A stretch of 64,000 nt of DNA from Xestospongia muta (lineage: Eukaryota; Porifera; Demospongiae; Haplosclerida; Petrosiidae), in assembly GCA_963693285.1 (NCBI GenBank), contig OY848921.1, positions 4,707,497 through 4,771,496 of the forward strand, read 5' to 3'. Under the pieces are notes generated by a model. That model was not told the DNA's origin and searched no databases. It was given only the letters and a program-made list of their open reading frames with translations. Positions 33,565 through 48,200 of the stretch are shown here, piece by piece. Both the position numbers and the translations under genes were made by a program. Every line of letters begins with the position of its first letter. Position 1 is the first letter of the stretch.

Positions 33565-36500
33565 TAACCTATTTAGACTACTTTATTGGTATACTTAACA
33601 CTGATAAACTTACGAAACTCTTTCGATCAGCTTATTTAACCAGTTTTCATAGTTAATTACTAATTTTTTTAATATTCAAAAACTCTAAACAGTTTATTTT
33701 AGAAGTTTAACCTATTTAGACTACTTTATTGGTATACTTAGGACTGATAAAAATACTAAACTCTTTCGATCAGCTTATTTAACCAGTTTTCATAGTTAAT
33801 TACTAATTTTTTTAAAATTCAAAAAGCTCTAAACAGTTTATTTTAGAGTTTTAACTTATTTAGACTACTTTATTAGTATATTTAAGACAGATAAACTTAC
33901 TAAACTCTTTAAATAAACATATTTAAGCAGTTTTCATAGTTAATTTCTAATCTCTTTTAACTTTAAAAAAGCTCTAAACAGTTTATTTTAGAGTTCTAAC
34001 CTATTTAGACTACTTTATTAGTATATTTAACACAGATAAACTTACGAAACTCTTTATATCAGATTCTCCAGTTTTCACTGTTAATTTCCAATCTTTTTTA
34101 ACTTTCAAATAGCTCTAAACAGTTTTAGACTTTTAACCTATTTAGACTACTTTATTAGTATATTTAAGACAGATAAACTTACTAAACTCTATATATAAGA
34201 TTATTTAAGAAGTTTTCATAGTTAATTTATAAACCTTTTTAACTTTCAAAAAGCTCTAAACAGTTCATTTTAGAGTTTTAACTTATCTAGACTACTTTAT
34301 TAGTAAATTTAAGACAGATAAACCTACTAAACTCTTTAGCTCAGCTTATTTAACCAGTTTTCAAAGTTAATTTCTAATCCTTTTTAACATACAAAAAGCT
34401 CTAAACAGTTTATTTTAGGGTTTTAACCTATTTAGACTACTTTATTAGTATATTTAAGACAGACAAACTAACTGAAATCTTTAGATCAGCTTATTTAACC
34501 AGTTTTCATAGTTATTTCTAATCTCTTTTAACTTTCAAAAAGCTCTAAACAGTTTAATTTAGAGTTTTAACCTATTTAGACTACTTTATTAGTATATTTA
34601 AGAGAGATAAACTTACTAAACTCTTTAGATCAGCTTATTTAACCAGTTTTCATAGTTAATTTCTAATCTTTTTTCACTTTCAAAAAGCTCTAAACAGTTT
34701 ACTTTAGAGTTTTAACTCATTTACACTACTTAATTACTATATTTAAGATAGATAAACTTATTAAACTCTTTAGATCAACCTATTTAACCAGGTTTCATAG
34801 TTAATTTCTAATCTTTTTAACTTTCAAAAAGCTCTAAACAGTTTAATTTAGAGTTTTAACCTATTTAGACTACTTTATTAGTATATTTAAGAGAGATAAA
34901 CTTACTAAACTCTTTAGATCAGCTTATTTAACCAGTTTTTAAGTTAATTTTTAATCTTTTTTCACTTTCAAAAAGCTTTAAACAGTTTACTTTAGAGTTT
35001 TAACTTATTTACACTACTTAATTACTATATTTAAGACAGATAAACTTATTAAACTCTTTAGATCAACCTATTTAACCAGTTTTCATAGTTAATTTCTAAT
35101 CTTTTTAACTTTCAAAAAGCTCTAAACAGTTTATTTTAGAGTTTCAACCTATTCAGACTACTTTATTGGTATATTTAAGACAGATAAACTTACTAAACTC
35201 TTTAGATCAGCTTATTTAACCAGTTTTCATAGTTAATTACTAATTTTTTTAATATTCAAAAAACTCTAAATAGTTTATTTTAGAGTTTTAACTTATTTTG
35301 ACTACTTTATTGCTATACTTAAGACTGATAAACTTACGAAACTCTTTCAATCGGCTTATTTAACCAGTTTTGATAGTTAATTACTAATTTTTTTAATATT
35401 CAAAAAACTCTAAACATTTATTTTAGAGTTTAAACCTATTTAGACTACTTTCTTAGTATACTTAAGACTTATAAACTTACTAAACTGTTTAAATCAGCTT
35501 ATTTGACAAGATTTAATAGTTAATTTCAAACTTTTTTAAATTTCAAAACCTCTAAACAGATTATTTTAGAGTTTTAACCTATTTAGACTATTTTATTGGT
35601 ATACTTAAGAATGATAAAAATACTAAACTCTTTAATCAGCTTATTTAACCAGTTTTCACAGTTAATTTCTAAACTTTTTTAAGTTTCAAAAACCTCTAAA
35701 CAGTTTATTTTAGAGTCTTAACCTATTTAGACTACTTTATTAGTATACTTAAAACTAATAAACTTAGTAAACTCTTTAGATCAGCTTATTTGACCAGTTT
35801 CATAGTTAATTTCTAATCTTTTTTCACTTTCAAAAAGCTCTAAACAGTTTATCTTAGAGTTTTAACCTATTCTGACTACTTTATTAGTGTAGTTAAGACA
35901 GATAAACTTACTAATCTCTTTCGATCAGCTTATTTAACCAGTTTTTATAGTTAATTTCTAATTTTTTTAACTTTCAAAAAGCTCTAAACAGTTTATTTTA
36001 GAGTTTTAACCTATTTAGACTACTTTATTAGTATATTTAAGACAGATAAACTTACTAAACTTTTAGATCAGCTTATTTAACCAGTTTTCATAGTTAATTT
36101 CTAATTTTTTTAACTTTCAAAAAGCTCTAAACACTTTATTTTAGAGTTTTAACCTATTTAGACTAAATTATTAGTTTATTTAAGACGGATAAACTTACTA
36201 AACTACTTAGATCATTTTATTGAACAAGTTTTCATAGTTAATTTCTAACCTTTTTTAACGTTCGAAAAGGTCTAAAGAGTTTATTTTTTAGTTTTAACCT
36301 ATTTAGACTACTTTATTGGTATACTTAACACTGATAAACTTACGAAACTCTTTCGATCAGCTTATTTAACCAGTTTTCATAGTTAATTACTAATTTTTTT
36401 AATATTCAAAAACTCTAAACAGTTTATTTTAGAAGTTTAACCTATTTAGACTACTTTATTGGTATACTTAGGACTGATAAAAATACTAAACTCTTTCGAT

Positions 36501-38735
36501 CAGCTTATTTAACCAGTTTTCATAGTTAATTACTAATTTTTTTAAAATTCAAAAAGCTCTAAACAGTTTATTTTAGAGTTTTAACTTATTTAGACTACTT
36601 TATTAGTATATTTAAGACAGATAAACTTACTAAACTCTTTAAATAAACATATTTAAGCAGTTTTCATAGTTAATTTCTAATCTCTTTTAACTTTAAAAAA
36701 GCTCTAAACAGTTTATTTTAGAGTTCTAACCTATTTAGACTACTTTATTAGTATATTTAACACAGATAAACTTACGAAACTCTTTATATCAGATTCTCCA
36801 GTTTTCACTGTTAATTTCCAATCTTTTTTAACTTTCAAATAGCTCTAAACAGTTTTAGACTTTTAACCTATTTAGACTACTTTATTAGTATATTTAAGAC
36901 AGATAAACTTACTAAACTCTATATATAAGATTATTTAAGAAGTTTTCATAGTTAATTTATAAACCTTTTTAACTTTCAAAATGCTCTAAACAGTTCATTT
37001 TAGAGTTTAAACTTATCTAGACTACTTTATTAGTAAATTTAAGACAGATAAACCTACTAAACTCTTTAGCTCAGCTTATTTAACCAGTTTTCAAAGTTAA
37101 TTTCTAATCCTTTTTAACATACATAAAGCTCTAAACAGTTTATTTTAGGGTTTTAACCTATTTAGACTACTTTATTAGTATATTTAAGACAGACAAACTT
37201 ACTGAAATCTTTAGATCAGCTTATTTAACCAGTTTTCATAGTTATTTCTAATCTCTTTTAACTTTCAAAAAGCTCTAAACAGTTTAATTTAGAGTTTTAA
37301 CCTATTTAGACTACTTTATTAGTATATTTAAGAGAGATAAACTTACTAAACTCTTTAGATCAGCTTATTTAACCAGTTTTCATAGTTAATTTCTAATCTT
37401 TTTTCACTTTCAAAAAGCTCTAAACAGTTTACTTTAGAGTTTTAACCTATTTAGACTACTTTATTAGTATATTTAAGAGAGATAAACTTACTAAACTCTT
37501 TAGATCAGCTTATTTAACCAATTTTTAAGTTAATTTTTAATCTTTTTTCACTTTCAAAAAGCTCTAAACAGTTTACTTTAGAGTTTTAACTTATTTACAC
37601 TACTTAATTACTATATTTAAGACAGATAAACTTATTAAACTCTTTAGATCAACCTATTTAACCAGTTTTCATAGTTAGTTTCTAATCTTTTTAACTTTCA
37701 AAAAGCTCTAAACAGTTTATTTTAGAGTTTCAACCTATTCAGACTACTTTATTAGTATATTTAAGACAGATAAACTTACTAAACTCTTTAGATCAGCTTA
37801 TTTAACCAGTTTTCATAGTTATTTACTAATTTTTTTAATATTCAAAAAACTCTTAATAGTTTATTTTAGAGTTTTAACTTATTTTGACTACTTTATTGCT
37901 ATACTTAAGACTGATAAACTTACGAAACTCTTTCAATCGGCTTATTTAACCAGTTTTGATAGTTAATTACTAATTTTTTTAATATTCAAAAAACTCTAAA
38001 CATTTATTTTAGAGTTTAAACCTATTTAGACTACTTTCTTAGTATACTTAAGACTTATAAACTTACTAAACTGTTTAAATCAGCTTATTTGACAAGCTTT
38101 AATAGTTAATTTCAAACTTTTTTAAATTTCAAAACCTCTAAACAGATTATTTTAGAGTTTTAACCTATTTAGACTATTTTATTGGTATACTTAAGAATGA
38201 TAAAAATACTAAACTCTTTAATCAGCTTATTTAACCAGTTGTCACAGTTAATTTCTAATTTTTTTAACTTTCAAAAAGCTCTAAACAGTTTATCTTAGAG
38301 TTTTAACCTATTCTGACTACTTTATTAGTATAGTTAAGACAGATAAACTTACTAATCTCTTTGGATCAGCTTATTTAACCAGTTTTTATAGTTAATTTCT
38401 AATTTTTTTAACTTTCAAAAAGCTCTAAACAGTTTATTTTAGAGTTTTAACCTATTTAGACTACTTTATTAGTATATTTAAGACAGATAAACTTACTAAA
38501 CTTTTAGATCAGCTTATTTAACCAGTTTTCATAGTTAATTTCTAATTTTTTTAACTTTCAAAAAACTCTAAACACTTTATTTTAGAGTTTTAACCTATTT
38601 AGACTAAATTATTAGTTTATTTAAGACGGATAAACTTACTAAACTACTTAGATCATTTTATTTTACCAGTTTTCATAGTTAATTTCTAACCTTTTTTAAC
38701 GTTCGAAAAGGTCTAAAGAGTTTATTTTAGGGGTT
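33565..38735. repeat. Tandem duplication of a 2.7-kb multi-monomer block in the satellite
   Basis: The block 33565-36294 is repeated at 36295 to about 38735. For example, 33571-33600 equals 36301-36330 and 34201 equals 36931 (offset 2,730). The offset falls to about 2,585 after 37800 and about 2,440 near the end, so the second copy has lost two monomers. Rare monomer variants (GGTATACTTAACACTGA, ATATATAAGATTATTTAAGA) occur in both copies. Confidence 0.9.
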
Positions 38736-41700
38736 TTACATATTTAGACTACTTTATTAGTATATTTAAGAGAGATAAACTTAGTAAACTCTTTAGATCA
38801 ACTTAATTAACCAGATTTTACAATTAATTTCTAATCTTTTTTAACTTTCTAAAAGCTCTAAACAGGTTATTTTAGAGTTTTAACCTATTTAGACTACTTT
38901 ATTAGTATATTTAAGACAGATAAATTTACTGAACTTTTTAGATCAGCTTATTTAACCAGTTTTTACAGTTAATTTCTAATCTTTTTTAACTTTCAAAAAG
39001 CTTTAAACACTTTATTTCAGAGTTTTAACCTATTTAGACTACTTTATTAGTATATTTAAGACAGATAAATTTACTGAACACTTTAGATCACCTTATTTAA
39101 CCAGTTTTCACAGTTAATTTCTAATCTTTTTTAACTTTCAAAAAGCTCTAAACACTTTATTTCAGAGTTTTAACCTATTTAGACTACTTTATTAGTATAT
39201 TTAAGACAGATAAACTTACTAAACTCTTTAGATAATCTTATTTAACCAGTTATCACAGTTAATTTCGAATCTATTTTAACTTTCAAATAACTCTAAACTC
39301 TTGATTTTAGAGTTTTAACCTATTTAGACTACTTTATTAGTATATTTATGTCAGATAAACTTAATAAACTCTTTAGATCAGCTTATTTAACCAGGTTTCA
39401 CAGTTAATTTCTAATCTTTTTTAACTTTCAAAAAGCTCTAAAAAGTTTATTTTAGAGTTTTAACCTATTTAGAGTACTTTATTAATACATTTGGTCACAT
39501 AAACTTACTAAACTCTTTAGATCACCTTATTTAACAAGTTTTCACAATTAATTTCTAATTTTTTTTAACTTAAAAAAGCTCTAAACTATTTATATTAGAG
39601 TTTTAGCCTATTTAAACTACTTTATTAGTATATTTAAGACAGATAAACTTACTAAACTCTTTAGATCACCTTATTTAACCAGTTTTTACAATTAATTTCT
39701 AATCCTTTTTAACTTTCAAAATGCTCTAGACTTTTAACTTTAGAGTTTTAACCTATTTCGACTACTTTATTAGTTTATTTAAGAGAGACAAACATAGTAA
39801 ACTCTTTAGATCACCATGTTTAACCAGTTTTCACAATTAATTCCAAATCTTTTTTAAATTTCAAAACCTCTAAACTCTGTATTTTAGAGTTTTAAACTAT
39901 TTAGACTACTTTATTAGTATATATAAGACAGATAAACTTACTAACCTCTTTAGATCACCATATTTAAACAGTTTTCACAATTAATTCAAAATCTTGTTTA
40001 AATTTCAAAACCTATAAACTCTGTATTTTAGAGTTTTAACCTATTTAGACTACTTTATTAGTATATTTAAGACAGATAAAATTACTAAACTCTTTAGATC
40101 AGCTTATTTAACGAGTTTTCACACTTAATTTCTAATTTTTATAACTTTCAAAAAGATCGAAACAGTTTATTTTAGAGGTTTAACCTATTCAGACTACTTT
40201 ATTAGTATATTGAAGACAGATAAACTTACTAAACTCTTTAGATGACCTAATTTAACTAGTTTCACAGTTAATTTCTAATCATTTTTAATTTTTAAAAAGC
40301 TCTAAACTCTTTATTTTAGAGTTTTAACCTATTTAGACTACTTGTTTGGTATATTTAAAACAGATAAACTTACTAAACTCTTTAGATCAGCTTATTTAAC
40401 GAGTTTTACAGTTAATTTCTAATCTTTTTTAACTTTGAAAAAGCTATAAACAGTTTATTTTAGAGTTTTAACCTATTTAGACTACTTTATTAGCATTTTT
40501 AAGACAGATAAACTTACTAAACTATTTCGATCACCTTATTTAACCAGTTTTCACAGTAAATTTCTAATCTTTTTTAACTTTCAATAAGGTCTAAACAGTT
40601 ATTTTTAGCGTTTTAACCTATTTAGACTACTTTATTAGTATATTTAATACAGAAAAAATTACTAAACTCTTTAGATCAGCTTATTTAACCAGTTTTCACA
40701 GTTAATTTCTAATCTTTTTTAACTTTCAAAAAGCTCTAAACACTTTATTTTAGAGTTTTAACCTATTTAGACTACTTTATTACTATATTTAAGAGAGATA
40801 CACTTACTAAACTCTTTAGATCAGCTTATTTAACCAGTTTTCACAGTTAATTTCTAATTTTTTTAACTTTCAAAAAGCTCTAAACAGTTATTTTTAGACT
40901 TTTAACCTTTAGACTACTTTATTAGTATATTTAAGACAGTTAAACTTACTAAACTCTTTAGATCAGGTTATTTAACCTGTTTTTGCACTTAATTTCTAAT
41001 CTTTTTTAACTTTCAAAAAACTCTAAACTCTTTATTTTAGAGTTTTAACCTATTTAGACTACTTATTAGTATATTTAAGACAGATAAACTTATTAAACTC
41101 TTTAGATCAGCTTATTTAACCAGTTTTCACAGTTAATTTCTAATCTTTTTTAACTTTCAAAAAGCTCTAAACACTTTATTTTAGAGTTTTAACCTATTTA
41201 GACTACTTTATTAGTATATTTAAGAGAGATAAACTTACTAAACTCTTTAGATCAGCTTATTTAACCAGTTTTCACAGTTGATTTCTAATCTTTTTTAACT
41301 TTCAAAAAACTCTAAACAGTTATTTTTAGCGTTTTAACCTATTTAGTCTTTTTAACTTTCAAAAAACTCTAAACTCTTTATTTTAGAGTTTTAACCTATT
41401 TAGCCTATTTTATTAGTGTATTTAAGATAGATAAACTTACTAAACTCTTTAGATCCGCTTATTTAAGCAGTTTTCACAGTTAATTTCTAATCTTTTTTTA
41501 CTTTCAAAAGGCTCTAAACTCTTTATTTTAGAGTTTCAACCTATTTAGACTACTTTATTAGTATATTTATGACAGATAAACTTACTAAACTCTTTAGATC
41601 AGCTTATTTAACCAGTTTTCACAGTTAATTTTTAATCTTTTTAACTTTAAAAAAGCTCTAAACACTTTATTTTAGAGTTTTAACCTATTTAGACTACTTT

Positions 41701-44700
41701 ATTAGTATATTTAATAGAGATAAACTTACTAAACTCTTTAGATCAGCTTATTTAACCAGTTTTCACAGTTAATTTCTAATCTTTTAACTTTCAAAAAGCT
41801 CTAAACAGATATTTTTAGCGTTTTAAACTATTTAGACTACTTTATTAGAATATTAAAGACAGATTAACTTATAAACTCTTTAGATCAGCTTATTTAACTT
41901 GTTTTAACAGTTAATTTCTAATCTTTTTTTACTTTCAAAAAGGTCTAAACTCTTTATTTTAGAATTTTAACCTATTTAGACTACTTTATTAGTATATTTA
42001 AGACAGATAAACTTACTAAACTCTTTAGATCAGCTTATTTAACCAGTTTTCACAGTTAATTTCTAATCTTTTTTAACTTTCAAAAAGCTCTAAACACTTT
42101 ATTTTAGAGTTTTAACCTATTTAGACTACTTTATTAGTATATGTAAGGGAAATAAACTTACTAAACTCTTTAGATCAGCTTATTTAACTTGTTTTAACAG
42201 TTAATTTCTAATCTTTTTTAACTTTCAAAAAGCTCTAAACTCTTTATTTTAGAGTTTTAACCTATTTAGACTACTTTATTAGTATATTTAAGACAGATAA
42301 ACTTACTAAACTGTTTAGATCACCTTATTTAACCAGTTTTTACAGTTAATTTCTAATCTTTTTTAACTTTCAAAAAGCTCTAAACACTTTATTTTAGAGT
42401 TTTAACCTATTTAGACTACTTTATTAGTATATTTAAGAGAGATAAACTTACTAAACTCTTTACATCATCTTATTTAACCAGTTTTCACAGTTAATTTCTA
42501 ATCTTTTTTAACTTTCAAAAAGCTCTAAACTCTTTATTTTAGAGTTTTAACCAATTTAAGCTACTTTATTAGAATATTTACGAGAGATAAACTTGCTAAA
42601 CTCTTTAGATGCTTATTTAACCAGTTTTCACAGTTAATTTCTAAACTTTTTTAACTTTCAAAAAGCTCTAAACTCTTTATTTTAGAGTTTTAACCTATTT
42701 AGACTACTTTATTAGTATATTTAAGACAGATAAACTTAGTAAACTCTTAGATCAGCTTATTTAAACAGTTTTCACAGTTAATTTCTAATCTTTTTTAACT
42801 TTCAAACAGCTGTAAACTGTTTATTTTAGAGTTTTAACCTATTTAGACTACTTTATTAGTATATTTAAGACAGATAAACTTACTAAACTCTTTAGATCAG
42901 CTTATTTAACCAGTTTTCACAGTTAATTTCTAATCTTTTTTAACTTTCAAAAAGCTCTAAAGAGTTATTTTTTGCGTTTTAACCTATTTAGACTACTTTA
43001 TTAGTACATTTAAAAGAGATAACTTACTAAACTCTTTAGATCAGTTTATTTAACCAGTTTTCACAGTTAATTTCTAATCTTTTTTAACTTTCAAAACGCT
43101 CTAAACTCGTTATTTTAGAGTTTTAACCTATTTAGACTACTTTATTAGTATATTTAAGACAGATAAACTTAGTAAACTCTTAGATCAGCTTATTTAACCA
43201 GTTTTCACAGTTAATTTCTAATCTTTTTTAACTTTCAAACAGCTCTAAACTCTTTATTTTAGAGTTTTAACCTATTTAGACTACTTTATTAGTATATTTA
43301 AGAGAGATAAACTTACTAAACTCTTTAGATCAGCTTATTAAACCAGTTTTCACAGTTAATTTATAATCTTTTAACTTTCAAAAAGCTCTAAACAGATATT
43401 TTTAGCGTTTTAAACTATTTAGACTACTTTATTAGAATATTAAAGACAGATTAACTTACTAAACTCTTTAGATCAGCTTATTTAACCAGTTTTCACAGTT
43501 AACTTCTAATCTTTTTTTACTTTCAAAAAGGTCTAAACTCTTTATTTTAGAATTTTAACCTATTTAGACTACTTTATTAGTATACTTAAGACAGATAAAC
43601 TTACAAAACTCTTTAGATCAGCTTATTTAACCAGTTTTCACAGTTAATTTCTAATGTTTTTTAACTTTCAAAAAGCTCTAAACACTTTATTTTAGAGTTT
43701 TAACCTATTTAGACTACTTTATTAGTATATTTAAGGGAAATAAACTTACTAAACTCTTTAGATCAGCTTATTTAACTTGTTATAACAGTTAATTTCTAAT
43801 CTTTTTTAACTTTCAAAAAGCTCTAAACTCTTTATTTTAGAGTTTTAACCTATTTAGACTACTTTATTAGTATATTTAAGACAGATAAACTTACTAAACT
43901 GTTTAGATCACCTTATTTAACCAGTTTTTACAGTTAATTTCTAATCTTTTTTAACTTTCAAAAAGCTCTAAACACTTTATTTTAGAGTTTTAACCTATTT
44001 AGACTACTTTATTAGTATATTTAAGAGAGATAAACTTACTAAACTCTTTACATCATCTTATTTAACCAGTTTTCACAGTTAATTTCTAATCTTTTTTAAC
44101 TTTCAAAAAGCTCTAAACTCTTTATTTTAGAGTTTTAACCAATTTAAGTTACTTTATTAGAATATTTACTAGAGATAAACTTGCTAAACACTTTAGATGC
44201 TTATTTAACCAGTTTTCACAGTTAATTTCTAAACTTTTTTAACTTTCAAAAAGCTCTAAACTCTTTATTTTAGAGTTTTAACCTATTTAGACTACTTTAT
44301 TAGTATATTTAAGACAGATAAACTTAGTAAACTCTTAGATCAGCTTATTTAAACAGTTTTCACAGTTAATTTCTAATCTTTTTTAACTTTCAAACAGCTG
44401 TAAACTGTTTATTTTAGAGTTTTAACCTATTTAGACTACTTTATTAGTATATTTAAGAGAAATAAACTTACTAAACTCTTTAGATCAGCTTATTTAACCA
44501 GTTTTCACAGTTAACTTCTAATCTTTTTTAACTTTCAAAAAGCTCTAAACAGTTATTTTTTGCGTTTTAACCTATTTAGACTACTTTATTAGTATATTTA
44601 AAAGAGATAACTTACTAAACTCTTTAGATCAGCTTATTTAACCAGTTTTCACAGTTAATTTCTAATCTTTTTTAACTTTCAAAACGCTCTAAACACTTTA

Positions 44701-45299
44701 TTTTAGAGTTTTAACCTATTTAGACTACTTTATTAGTATATTTAAGACAGATAAACTTAGTAAACTCTTAGATCAGCTTATTTAACCAGTTTTCACAGTT
44801 AATTTCTAATCTTTTTTAACTTTCAAACAGCTCTAAACTCTTTATTTTACAGTTTTAACCTATTTAGACTACTTTATTAGTATATTTAAGAGAGATAAAC
44901 TTACTAAACTCTTTAGATCAGCTTATTTAACCAGTTTTCACAGTTAATTTCTAATCTTTTTTAACTTTCAAAAAGCTCTAAACAGTTATTTTTTGCGTTT
45001 TAAACTATTTAGACTACTTTATTAGTATATTTAAAAGAGATAACTTACTAAACTCTTTAGATCAGCTTATTTAACCAGTTTTCACACTTAATTTCTAATC
45101 TTTTTTAACTTTCAAAAAGCTCTAAACACCTTATTTTAGAGTTCTAACCTATTTAGACTACTTTATTAGTATATTTAAGACAGATAAACTTACTAAACTC
45201 TTTAGATCAGCTTATTTAACCAGTTTTCACAGTTGATTTCTAATCTTTTTTAACTTTCAAAAAGCTCTAAAAAGTTACTTTTGGTGTTTTAAGCTATTT

Positions 45300-48200
45300 A
45301 GTCTTTTTAACTTTCAAAAAACTCTAAACTCTTTATTTTAGAGTTTTAACCTATTTAGACTATTTTATTAGTGTATTTAAGAAAGATAAACTTACTAAAC
45401 TCTTTAGATCAGCTTATTTAACCAGTTTTCACAGTTAATTTCTAATCTTTTTTTACTTTCAAAAGGCTCTAAACTCTTTATTTTAGAGTTTCAACTTATT
45501 TAGACTACTTTATTAGTATATTTAAGACAGATAAACTTACTAAACTCTTTAGATCAGCTTATTTAACCAGTTTTCACAGTTAATTTCTAATCTTTTTTAA
45601 CTTTCAAAAAGCTCTAAACTGTTTATTTTAGAGTTTTAACCTATTTAGACTACTTTATTAGTATATTTAAGACAGATAAACTTACTAAACTCTTTAGATC
45701 AGCTTATTTAACCAGTTTTCACAGTTAATTTCTAATCTTTTTAACTTTCAAAAACCTCTAAACACTTTATTTTAGAGTTTTAACCTATTTAGACTACTTT
45801 ATTAGTATATTTAAGAGAGATAAACTTACTAAACTTTTTAGATCAGCTTATTTAACCAATTTTCACAGTTAATTTCTAATCTTTTAACTTTCAAAAAGCT
45901 CTAAACAGATATTTTTAGCGTTTTAAACTATTTAGACTACTTTATTAGAATATTAAAGACAGATTAACTTACTAAACTCTTTAGATCAGCTTATTTAACC
46001 AGTTTTCACAGTTAACTTCTAATCTTTTTTTACTTTCAAAAAGGTCTAAACTCTTTATTTTAGAATTTTAACCTATTTAGACTACTTTATTAGTATACTT
46101 AAGACAGATAAACTTACAAAACTCTTTAGATCAGCTTATTTAACCAGTTTTCACAGTTAATTTCTAATGTTTTTTAACTTTCAAAAAGCTCTAAACACTT
46201 TATTTTAGAGTTTTAACCTATTTAGACTACTTTATTAGTATATTTAAGAGAGATAAACTTACTAAACTCTTTAGATCAGCTTATTTAACTAGTTTTCACA
46301 GTTAATTTCTAATCTTTTTTAACTTTCAAATAGCTCAAAACAGATATTTTTAGTGTTTTACCCTATTTAGACTACTTTATTAGTATATTTAAGACAGATA
46401 AACTTACTAAACTCTTTAGATCACCTTATTTAACCAGTTTTCACACTTAATTTCTAATCTTTTTTAACTTTCAAAAAGGTGAAACACTTTATTTTAGAGT
46501 TTTAACCTATTTAGACTACTTTATTAGTATATTTAAGAGAGATAAACTTACTAAACTCTTTAGATCAGCTTATTTAACCAGTTTTCACAGTTAATTTCTA
46601 ATGTTTTTAACTTTCAAAAAGCTCTAAACAGATATTTTTAGCGTTTTAACCTATTTAGACTACTTTATTAGTATATTAAAGACAGATTAACTTACTAAAC
46701 TCTTTAGATCAGCTTATTTAACAAGGTTTCACAGTTAATTTCTAATCTTTTTTAACTTTCAAAAAGGTCTAAACAGTTATTTTTAGCCTTTTAACCTATT
46801 TAGACTACTTTATTAGTTTATTTAAGACAGATAAACTTAGTAAACTCTTAGATCAGCTTATTTAACCAGGTTTCACACTTAATTTCTACTCTTTTTTAAC
46901 TTTCAAAAAGCCTTAAACTGTTTATTTTAGAGTTTTAACCTATTTAGACTACTTTATTAGTTTATATTACGATAGATAAACTTACTAAACTCTTTAGATC
47001 AGCTTATTTAACCAGTTTTCACAGTTAATTTCTAATCTTTTTTAACTTTCAAAAAGCTCTAAACTCTTTATTTTAGAGTTTTAACCTATTTAGACTACTT
47101 TATTAGTATATTTAAGACAGATAAACTTACTAAACTCTTTAGATCAGCTTATTTAACCAGTTTTCACACTTAATTTCTAATCTTTTTTAACTTTCAAAAA
47201 GCTCTAAACACTTTATTTTAGAGTTTTAACATATTTAGACTACTTTATTAGTATATTTAAGACAGATAAACTTACTAAACTGTTTAGATCACCTTATTTA
47301 ACCAGTTTTTACAGTTAATTTCTAATCTTTTTTAACTTTCAAAAAGCTCTAAAGTCTTTATTTTAGAGTTTTAACCTATTTAGACTACTTTATTAGTATA
47401 TTAAAGACAGATTAACTTACTAAACTCTTTAGATCAGCTTATTTAACAAGGTTTCACAGTTAATTTCTAATCTTTTTTAACTTTCAAAAAGGTCTAAACA
47501 GTTATTTTTAGCCTTTTAACCTATTTAGACTACTTTATTAGTTTATTTAAGACAGATAAACTTAGTAAACTCTTAGATCAGCTTATTTAACCAGGTTTCA
47601 CACTTAATTTCTACTCTTTTTTAACTTTCAAAAAGCCCTAAACTGTTTATTTTAGAGTTTTAACCTATTTAGACTACTTTATTAGTTTATATTACGATAG
47701 ATAAACTTACTAAACTCTTTAGATCAGCTTATTTAACCAGTTTTCACAGTTAATTTCTAATCTTTTTTAACTTTCAAAAAGCTCTAAACACTTTATTTTA
47801 GAGTTCTAACCTATTTAGACTATTTTATTAGTATATTTAGACAGATAAACTTACTAAACTCTTTAGATCAGCTTATTTAACCAGTTTTCACAGTTAATTT
47901 CTAATCTTTTTTAACTTTCAAAAAGCTCTAAACAGTTATTTTTATTGTTTTAACCTATTTAGACTACTTTATTAGTATATTTAAGACAGATAAACTTACT
48001 AAACTCTTTAGATCAGCTTATTTAACCAGTTTTCACTGTTAATTTCTAATCTTTTTTAACTTTCAAAAAGCTATAAACACTTTATTTTAGAGTTTTAAAC
48101 TATTTAGACTACCTTATTAGTATATTTAAGAGAGATAAACTTACTAAACTCTTTAGATCAGCTTATTTAACCAGTTTTCACAGTTAATTTCTAATCTTTT

